Source: Flavobacteriales bacterium (GTDB lineage Bacteria; Bacteroidota; Bacteroidia; Flavobacteriales_F; PHOS-HE28). From it: a stretch of DNA of 64,000 bases. Numbering within the stretch: position 1 is the first letter of the stretch; each line of letters begins with the position of its first letter. Position numbers and translations under genes: made by a program. The notes beneath the pieces are model-generated. The model saw nothing but the letters and a program-made list of their open reading frames with translations, did not search any database and was not told the origin of the DNA. Shown here piece by piece: positions 17,768 through 24,415 of this stretch. The stretch lies in contig CP065018.1 in assembly GCA_016700415.1 (NCBI GenBank), positions 3,540,001 through 3,604,000 on the forward strand, in the 5' to 3' direction.

Positions 17768-18807
17768 ATGAAAGTACAATGCGTAGGAGTAGACATCGCC
17801 AAAAATGACTTCAAAGTGGCCTTTGCCACCAAAGGAGAAGATAACAAGCTGTCCTGTACCACGGCGAAGAAGTTCGACAATGCGAAGACAGGCTTCAACC
17901 AACTGGTGAGATGGGCAACCAGTGAGATGGACAAAAATGCACCATTGGTGTTCCTGATGGAGGCCACAGGAGTGTATCATGAAAAGCTGGCACATCACCT
18001 TCATCGTGCTTAAGCAAGCAGGTGCATGTAGTGCTGCCCAACAAATTCAAGCACTTCGCAGCAAGCCTGAATTCGAAGTCGAAGACCGATGCGATCGATG
18101 CCAAGTTGTTGGCCCGCTTCGGTGTGGAGCGAGAGCATCGGCCATGGAATCCGGCTGAACTCGTCATCAAGCGGATGCGCGATTTCAGTCGCTACCGGGT
18201 ACAGCTACAAGAACAGAAGACGGCCATCACCAACATCCTTCATAGCAAGGATTATGCGCATGGTGTACCAGCGGATATCAAGAAGAGCAGCAAGAAGGTC
18301 ATTGCCGTGCTGGAAAAGGAAATCGCGATACTCAGTAAGGAAATGGAGAAAGTGGTGAAGAGCCGATCCGGAAATTGAAGCCAAGGTGAACAAACTTCGC
18401 ACCATTCCGGGATGCGGCATCACCACAGTGGCGGCCATAGTGGCGGAGACCAACGGGTTCAAAGAGTTCAAAAGCGCTAGCAGCTCACCAGCTATGCTGG
18501 CTACGACATCGTACACAATGAATCGGGCACATCAGTGCTAAGCAAGACGCGTATCTCCAAGAAGGGCAACAGGTACATGCGCCACCACATGCACATGCCC
18601 GCCTTGAGCGCATCCAAGCACATTCCCGAGTTCAAAGCGTTGAAAGAGCGCATTAAGGCCAAAACGGGGATACCGATGAAGGCGCAGGTGGCCGTCCAGC
18701 GTAAACCACCGATCCTGATGTACACCCTCTGGAAAAACGACTTGGTCTATGAGAAGGACTACCACAAAAAAGGTAGCCCGGAACAATGCCCAGGCTACAC
18801 AGGATAG
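17768..18807 (+). pseudogene. IS110-family transposase (DEDD RuvC-like plus Tnp domain), three frameshifts
   Basis: The N-terminal part MKVQCVGVDIAKNDFKVAF holds the first Asp, FLMEATGVYHEKLAHHL the Glu, and SKTDAIDAKLLARFG the last two Asp residues of the DEDD RuvC-like site. The C-terminal part has the transposase 20 (IS116/IS110/IS902) pattern: LRTIPGCGITTVAAIVAE, then LTSYAGYD, SGTSVLSKTRISKKGN and MRHHMHMPALSA, which includes the serine-bearing segment. Frame breaks lie near 18012, 18366 and 18478. All recognised catalytic residues remain, so the inactivation looks recent. Confidence 0.88.
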
Positions 18808-20318
18808 TGCTTTGCAGCAACTTCCTTTGGAGGTTTAAAGATAGTTGAAAATAAATCGACAGGACACTTGCATGTTAACACAGTACCTGCGTGCGCCACC
18901 CGCACCACATAAGCCCCCGGTGCCAGCGCCCCGGCGGGCAGGGTATACTGCTCCGCGCCAGCAGGCCACTCTACTTGCCACACCAAGCGCCCACTGCCAT
19001 CATGGATGTACAGTTCTGTGTTTGAGAGCGGCGCTGGAGCCGAGAATACCGTGGAACCCGCGCTGGGGTTGGGCGCGATCTGTAGCGGTTGCGGTTGGTC
19101 GGCTTCCTGTTCGTGTATGCCCACGTTCAAACCATACAGCCGACTGATTAAACGCTGTGAAGTATCGTTGGTAGTGCCATCATCATAACCATGGTAAGCC
19201 CCATAGATGTAGTAGCTGCCATCCATGGCCGGGGTAATGCCCACGATGAACTTGTAAGGGTATTGTTGAAATCCATCCTCGTAGGCACCGCAACCGTTGC
19301 TGTTGAAATAGCCATCCAGCAGGTTCCCGGCGGTATCCACCATGGCAATGCCTCCGCGGGTTTCACCGTCAATTTGATCAAAGCTCCCTGTAATGGCCAA
19401 TTTGTCCGGGCCTATGGGCTGGATGCCAAGTACCGATGGAGTGGCCAAGTGGTGATAGGTGGATCTGAATGCGAGGTGATTGTTGAATGTCGGATCAAGT
19501 TGACCATCGGGAAGCAACCGGATCAAGGAGAGCGTATCTGGGCTACCTACAAAGTGGTACCGCCCACCGCACACCACTTTGCCGTCTGACTGGGGATGGT
19601 AGCTGTACGTGTAACAGTAGTCGAGAAAGGGGGCATTGAAGGTGGTGTCCAAGGCACCGTCCGAATCCACCCGGAAGAGGATGGATACATTTCTCCCTTG
19701 GACCATGCCCCCACTGCCGTTGCAAATGAATTTGCCATCGGGCAATTCCTTAAAGCGGACGATCGGCCCCTCGGACTGGCGGTGGATACGGGTGGTATCC
19801 AACGAGCCATCGTTGTTCAGCCAAATGAGACTGTACCAGCCCACAAAGCCGCGCACAGAATCCCTAACCTGGTCCAAACCACTGATCAAAACCCGGCCGT
19901 CCGGGAAGACGTGGAAATCACCACCTTGAAAGATGGAATAAAGGGGCTGGTTTAATGCGTTGAAGTTGTTGTCCAAAGCACCGTCATCCAACCAAGAGCG
20001 GCGGATGCCTTGCCCATTGCCTGCATAGAAACGGTCCGCACCCCATGGAACTATCTTACCGCCCATGTACCCATAGGCTGGGAAGGTTGAGTTAACGGCG
20101 CCATCGGCAGTTAGTAAAATGCCGCCTCGAAGATCAAACTGTGAAGGGTAGTACATCGAACCGGATACGATGATCTCTCCGTCAGGTCGCTCCAGAATAG
20201 AGCCAATTCCTTGTTGTTGTATGGTCGTCCGGAAATTGGGGTCCAGATCGAACGGCTGCTGCGCGGCCGCTACCGTGGCGGCCCAGAGGGCCGCCACGGT
20301 CAGCTTCCGCAGGCTCAT
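18795..20318 (-). pseudogene. Delta-60-repeat beta-propeller-like T9SS cargo, 3' end cut by IS110
   Basis: The 507-residue frame has a signal peptide (LTVAALWAATVAAAQ) and several delta-60 repeats of the form DG-x-LD-x-x-F-N (DDGALDNNFNA, SDGALDTTFNA, PDGQLDPTFNN), a beta-propeller-like fold. A T9SS type A sorting domain starts near QIAPNPSAGSTVF and runs through LYIHDGSGRLV to APGAYVVRVAHAGTVLT at 18873. There the family-like sequence stops and about 25 residues encoded by the insertion element replace the last strand, overlapping the IS110 gene by 13 bp. Loss of the sorting-domain tail should impair secretion. The start overlaps the upstream small frame as ATGA. Confidence 0.8.
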
Positions 20319-20498
20319 TGCTTCACCACCAATTTGGCGGTACCCACGGTGTTCCCGCCGTTCACCAGTTCGATGGTGTAGGTTCCCGGTGCCAAGCGGC
20401 GGGTGTCGTACACGGCTTGGCCTTCGGTGCTGGAGATCGGGATCATCTCCACCTCGCGGCCGGTGGCATCGCGTTCGGATGAATGAATTGGTCTTCCC
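20315..20498 (-). pseudogene. Orphan T9SS C-terminal sorting domain, 61 residues
   Basis: From DATGREVEMIPISS through LAPGTYTIELVNGGNTVGT to KLVVKQ this is an ordinary type A sorting-domain end, but the cargo part is missing. The frame opens with ATG at 20498 (MGRPIHSSER), has no signal peptide, and is preceded by a good Bacteroidota promoter. It overlaps the next gene as ATGA, as full T9SS cargo genes often do. An internal deletion that joined the 5' end of an old cargo gene to its 3' end would explain it. Confidence 0.7.
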
Positions 20499-20520
20499 AT
20501 GGTCGGTTTTTGTTTGTTCT

Positions 20521-20551
20521 CAAAGCTATGGTCCGCGAAGGTGTTCAGCAA
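20521..20551 (-). promoter_or_regulatory. Promoter for the orphan sorting domain and delta-60 gene
   Basis: On the minus strand TTG (20551-20549), 20 bases, then TAGCTTTG (20528-20521) match the Bacteroidota consensus. The ATG at 20498 is 22 bp further on. Confidence 0.6.
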
Positions 20552-20736
20552 GCAGTGCTTGATCGGAATGTGCCACGGATATACAGGTCCGAGCGTATTG
20601 CGTTTCCGATAAGGGGGCATGCACGTTGAGGTGAGCCAACGGATCGTCATCATTGATCTTTTCTTCCCTGATCGGCTTCGATCTATTCTTGCCATGCTCC
20701 CGGCCTCCCAAAAGCAAAGCCACCGTCCCGCCCCAT

Positions 20737-20767
20737 TTTCACCACCGCCGCTTCCTGCGTAGCTTTG
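20737..20767 (+). promoter_or_regulatory. Promoter for the outer-membrane protein/lipA unit
   Basis: TTTC at 20737-20740, 19 bases, then TAGCTTTG at 20760-20767. It lies inside the possible upstream extension of the next gene and so supports the downstream start at 20782. Confidence 0.55.
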
Positions 20768-20781
20768 AACTCCTTTTTAGC

Positions 20782-21543
20782 ATGCTGCGCCACCTATCGA
20801 TTCCTCTCATTTTGGGCCTCGGTTGCTCCGCCATGGCGCAAGAGTCGCAGAGCATTTACGACGATGCCTCGCGCACGCTCTATGCCCATGAGATGTACGG
20901 TGGTGCGCTGGTACATGGCGACGGCTGGGGCATCACCTTCCAATACGGCAAATACGTCACGGCCAAGAACCGTAACATGGTCGGCATCGACATCGTGTCG
21001 ATGAAGCACCCCAAGGAGATCAAGAGCTTCAACCCGAACTACCAGGATGCGCGGGGCTATTTCTACGGGAAGCTCAACAGCATGATCATCATCCGGCCCA
21101 CCATCGGCCGCAAGCACCGCATCGCGGAGAAGATCCGCAAGAGCGCCGTGGAGGTGAACTACGTGTGGGGCATCGGCCCTTCGCTGGGTTTGCTGAAGCC
21201 GGTCTACCTGCAGATCGGAAAGCCGGACTACCCCTACCAGACCATCGTTACGGAGCGTTACGACCCGAATGTCCATTTTGCCGATAACATTTTCGGTCGC
21301 GCCTCCTGGTTCAAGGGCGTGGGCGAGATGAAGGTCTACCCCGGGCTCTTTGGCCGCTTCGCTTTCAATTTCGAATATGCCGGTAACAACGCGGGTATCC
21401 GCGCTTTGGAGGCGGGTGTTTCCATGGATGCCTACGGGAAGAAGCTCCCGATCATGGCTGACCTGGAGGATGAGGGCATCAACAAGCAGTTTTTTCTGGA
21501 ATTGTACATAGCGGTGCACTTCGGTGCGAAGAAGATAAGATGA
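20782..21543 (+). CDS. Predicted outer membrane beta-barrel protein of unknown function
   Basis: The 253 residues have a signal peptide (MLRHLSIPLILGLGCSAMAQ). The mature part is rich in alternating beta strands with aromatic residues (GWGITFQYGKYVTAKNRNMVGIDIV, YVWGIGPSLGLLKPVYLQIG, GLFGRFAFNFEYAG), as in small outer-membrane barrels, and ends LELYIAVHFGAKKIR. The family looks conserved in Bacteroidota but I do not recognise a function. It overlaps lipA as ATGA, so the two are co-translated. The start was chosen from the promoter position and the signal peptide. Confidence 0.72.
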   Translation: MLRHLSIPLILGLGCSAMAQESQSIYDDASRTLYAHEMYGGALVHGDGWGITFQYGKYVTAKNRNMVGIDIVSMKHPKEIKSFNPNYQDARGYFYGKLNSMIIIRPTIGRKHRIAEKIRKSAVEVNYVWGIGPSLGLLKPVYLQIGKPDYPYQTIVTERYDPNVHFADNIFGRASWFKGVGEMKVYPGLFGRFAFNFEYAGNNAGIRALEAGVSMDAYGKKLPIMADLEDEGINKQFFLELYIAVHFGAKKIR

Positions 21544-22415
21544 GCGAGATCGCGGAAGGCACGGCCGTGGAACAGCCCCGCCGCAAGCCGGATTGGTTAA
21601 GGGTGAAGCTGCCCAACGGGGAGAATTTCAAGAAGGTACGGGCGATCGTGAGCGAGCATAAGCTGCACACGATCTGCCAAAGCGGCAATTGCCCCAACAT
21701 GGGCGAGTGCTGGGGCGCGGGCACGGCCACCTTCATGATCCTGGGGAACATCTGCACCCGTTCCTGCGGTTTTTGCAACGTGGCCACCGGCAGGCCCGAG
21801 GAAGCGGATCCCTTCGAGCCCGCCCGCGTGGCCCGCTCCGTGGAGCTGATGGGCGTGAAGCACTGCGTGATCACCTCCGTGGACCGCGACGACATGCCGG
21901 ACGGGGGCGCCAACATCTGGGCGAAGACCATCCGCTCCGTGCGCCGCCGCAGCCCGCAGACCAAGCTGGAAACGCTGGTCCCCGACTTCAAGGGGGAATG
22001 GCAGAACTTGGCCATCGTGCTGGAGGAACGTCCCGAGGTGCTCAGCCACAACGTGGAGACCGTGCGTCGCCTAACGCGTATCGTGCGCGTCCAGGCCAAG
22101 TATGACCGGAGCCTTGAAGTGCTGATGCGCTCCAAGAAATTCGGACTGCGCACCAAGAGCGGCATCATGCTCGGCCTTGGTGAGGAGGACCATGAAGTGC
22201 TGGAGACGATGGATGATCTGCACAGCGTGGGCTGTGATGTGGTCACTATCGGGCAGTACCTGCAGCCCACCAAGAATCATCTGCCGGTGGTGGAATTCGT
22301 GCATCCGGACCGCTTCGCCTTCTTCCGCGAGGAAGGCCTGAAGCGCGGCTTCCGCTTTGTGGAAAGCGGCCCGTTGGTACGCAGCAGCTACCATGCGGAA
22401 AAGCACGTTCACTGA
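21540..22415 (+). CDS. lipA: Lipoyl synthase
   Basis: This radical-SAM enzyme inserts two sulfurs into octanoyl groups on lipoyl domains. The 291 residues carry the auxiliary cluster Cys set at about residues 46, 51 and 57 (CQSGNCPNMGEC), the radical-SAM cluster CTRSCGFC at 72-79 and the C-terminal RSSYHAE motif with the Ser ligand. Length is normal. No lipB is adjacent; the partner upstream is an unrelated outer-membrane protein. Confidence 0.97.
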   Translation: MSEIAEGTAVEQPRRKPDWLRVKLPNGENFKKVRAIVSEHKLHTICQSGNCPNMGECWGAGTATFMILGNICTRSCGFCNVATGRPEEADPFEPARVARSVELMGVKHCVITSVDRDDMPDGGANIWAKTIRSVRRRSPQTKLETLVPDFKGEWQNLAIVLEERPEVLSHNVETVRRLTRIVRVQAKYDRSLEVLMRSKKFGLRTKSGIMLGLGEEDHEVLETMDDLHSVGCDVVTIGQYLQPTKNHLPVVEFVHPDRFAFFREEGLKRGFRFVESGPLVRSSYHAEKHVH

Positions 22416-22475
22416 ACACGGGCGAACCATTCCACCCGCCACCTGTTCGCTCATCACAAACAAGTATTACAAGAA

Positions 22476-23480
22476 ATGACCAAGCTTCGCATCGCCATCA
22501 ATGGTTTTGGCCGGATCGGCCGCATCACCACCCGCATCCTCCTGGAGCGCAACGATGTGGAACTGGTTGCCGTGAACGATCTCACCGATACCAAGACCCT
22601 CGCACACCTCTTCAAGTACGATTCAGTACATGGTGTCTATAAGGGTGAAGTAGGGCATGACGCTGATTCGCTGCAGATCGATGGCAACGTCATTAAGGCC
22701 TTCTCCGAGAAGGACCCTTCGGCATTGCCATGGGCCAAGCTCGGCATCGATGTGGTGATCGAGTGCACGGGCCTCTTCCTCACGCGGGAGAAGGCTTCCG
22801 GGCACTTGAAGGCCGGGGCGAGAAAGGTGGTGCTCTCCGCTCCTGCAAAAGAGGAAGGGATACGCACCGTGGTCCTCGGCGTGAATGAGGATAAGCTTGA
22901 TGGAAACGAGGACATCGTTTCCAACGCCTCCTGCACCACCAACTGTGCCGCACCCATGGTGCAGGTGGTCCAGGAATTGTGCGACATCGAGAGCGGCTAC
23001 ATCACCACGGTGCATGCTTATACCAGCGATCAACGGTTGCACGACGCCCCGCACCGGGACTTGCGCCGGTCGCGCGCGGCGGCCGTCTCCATGATCCCTA
23101 CCACTACCGGTGCGGCCAAAGCCATCACCAAGATCTTCCCCGAACTGAAAGGGAAGCTCGGCGGCGCCGGGATCCGCGTGCCGGTTCCTAACGGCTCCAT
23201 CACGGACCTCACCTGCCATGTGAATAGGGTGGTGACCGCTGAAGCGCTCAATGCCCGGTTCAAGGAGCTTGCCGAGGGAAAGTTGAAGGGCATCCTGCGT
23301 TACACCGAGGACCCGATCGTGAGCGTGGACATCGTGGGTGACCCTGCCAGCTGCATTCTGGACGGACTGCTCACCAGCGTGGTCGGTGGCAGCGTGAAGG
23401 TGATGGGCTGGTACGACAACGAATACGGCTTCAGCAGTCGCCTCGCCGATCTGGTGATGCTGGTGGGAAAGAAGCGCTGA
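22476..23480 (+). CDS. gapA: Glyceraldehyde-3-phosphate dehydrogenase, type I
   Basis: This glycolytic enzyme has 334 residues with the NAD-binding INGFGRIGR motif at the N-terminus, the active site SNASCTTNCAAP (catalytic Cys153), catalytic His180 in TTVHAYTSDQ, and WYDNEYGFSSR near the end. Asp35 after beta strand 2 (VNDLTD) indicates NAD preference. It stands alone, 60 bp after lipA, and converges with lpxH. Confidence 0.97.
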   Translation: MTKLRIAINGFGRIGRITTRILLERNDVELVAVNDLTDTKTLAHLFKYDSVHGVYKGEVGHDADSLQIDGNVIKAFSEKDPSALPWAKLGIDVVIECTGLFLTREKASGHLKAGARKVVLSAPAKEEGIRTVVLGVNEDKLDGNEDIVSNASCTTNCAAPMVQVVQELCDIESGYITTVHAYTSDQRLHDAPHRDLRRSRAAAVSMIPTTTGAAKAITKIFPELKGKLGGAGIRVPVPNGSITDLTCHVNRVVTAEALNARFKELAEGKLKGILRYTEDPIVSVDIVGDPASCILDGLLTSVVGGSVKVMGWYDNEYGFSSRLADLVMLVGKKR

Positions 23481-23489
23481 GTTCCTGAT

Positions 23490-24287
23490 CTACTTGGCTG
23501 GTCCGCCGCTCACCTGCCGATCGTCCTGCATGAGGTCGGTCTCTGAGCGCTTCATCAGGCGCATGCCGCTTTCATCGAACACGGCGTAGGTGAACCAGGT
23601 GATCCAATCGCCGAGGTTGATGTAACGGCTACCAGCGGCGACCTCCATGTCCACAGGTAGGTGCCGATGGCCGAAGATGAAGAAGTCATAATGCTCCTTC
23701 TTCAGGAGGTCCCTGCAGTATTGCACTAACCACTCCTGATCATCGCCGAGCCATTTGCGGTCGTTGTCATAGCTCTTCTTGCGGCTTCTCCCGCTCCAGA
23801 AATGCGCGATACCCAAGCCCAAGTTGGGGTGCAAACGCGCAAAGCACCATTGCATGAAGGGATTCCGAAAGATCCCCTTCATGAACTTGTATCCATGATC
23901 CCCGGGACCCAGCCCATCGCCATGACCGATGTACAGACGCTTGCCGTTCCATTCGCGGACGATAGGAAGTTGGTGCAACGTCACGCCGGTCTCCTTCGGC
24001 AAGTAGTCGAAGGCCCACATGTCGTGGTTGCCGATGTGGATGTGGACGGGGATACCGCGGTCGTGCAGCTCCGCCAGCTTGCCCAGTAGCCGGGTGAAGC
24101 CGCGTGGCACCACCTGCTTGTACTCAAACCACATGTCGAAGAGATCTCCGAGGATGTGCATCTCCGTGGCATCAAGTGCTGCCTGCTCCAAAAAGCGCAC
24201 GATGCGTTTCTCCCGCGCAACGCTGCTTGCATGGTCGGGCACTCCGAGGTGGAAATCGGAGAGGAAGTAGATCTTGGAGGTAGTCAT
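23490..24287 (-). CDS. lpxH: UDP-2,3-diacylglucosamine diphosphatase
   Basis: This lipid A enzyme hydrolyses UDP-2,3-diacylglucosamine to lipid X. The 265 residues show the calcineurin-like metallophosphatase signature with LpxH features: FLSDFHLG, GDLFDMWFEY, IGNHDMWAFDYLP, IGHGDGLGPGD and FIFGHRHLP. It is slightly longer than the E. coli enzyme, as usual in Bacteroidota. With lpxK at 30993 it confirms lipid A synthesis. Confidence 0.93.
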   Translation of the reverse strand: MTTSKIYFLSDFHLGVPDHASSVAREKRIVRFLEQAALDATEMHILGDLFDMWFEYKQVVPRGFTRLLGKLAELHDRGIPVHIHIGNHDMWAFDYLPKETGVTLHQLPIVREWNGKRLYIGHGDGLGPGDHGYKFMKGIFRNPFMQWCFARLHPNLGLGIAHFWSGRSRKKSYDNDRKWLGDDQEWLVQYCRDLLKKEHYDFFIFGHRHLPVDMEVAAGSRYINLGDWITWFTYAVFDESGMRLMKRSETDLMQDDRQVSGGPAK

Positions 24288-24294
24288 TGGTTAA

Positions 24295-24316
24295 CCGCGG
24301 AGCACGCGGAGGGCGC
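24295..24316 (-). repeat. Dispersed GC-rich intergenic repeat, family A, copy 3
   Basis: The complement begins GCGCCCTCCGCGTGCTCCGC and aligns with copies at 9430 and 12165 with one indel and two substitutions. It lies just upstream of the lpxH start. Confidence 0.45.
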
Positions 24317-24371
24317 AAAGAAACGCTGCCGGAGGGAGTTGAGCGCTGAAGCTCCAGCCTTGTGCCGCATT

Positions 24372-24415
24372 GAGATCCGCGAAGATCCCCTCTTTCAGCG
24401 TCATCTGCGTTCCAT
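24372..24415 (-). repeat. Dispersed intergenic repeat, family B, copy 1
   Basis: On the plus strand, 24392-24415 is identical over 24 bases to 30179-30202 (contains TTTCAGCGTCATCTGCGTTC), and the 20 bases before it are similar (AGATC-x-GCG). It abuts the stop codon of the M1 peptidase gene. Confidence 0.6.

Larger units (their letters stand above)
16110..18872 (+). mobile_element. IS110-family element, decayed and interrupted by an IS3-family element
   Basis: The transposase remnant at 17768-18807 is IS110-like. The right boundary is near 18872, where the sorting-domain coding sequence of the neighbouring T9SS gene stops matching its family. The left boundary is set only roughly, just outside the OsmC gene. 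Excluding the IS3 insertion the element would be about 1.5 kb, normal for IS110. IS110 elements lack long terminal inverted repeats, and none were seen. Both ends are approximate. Confidence 0.6.
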
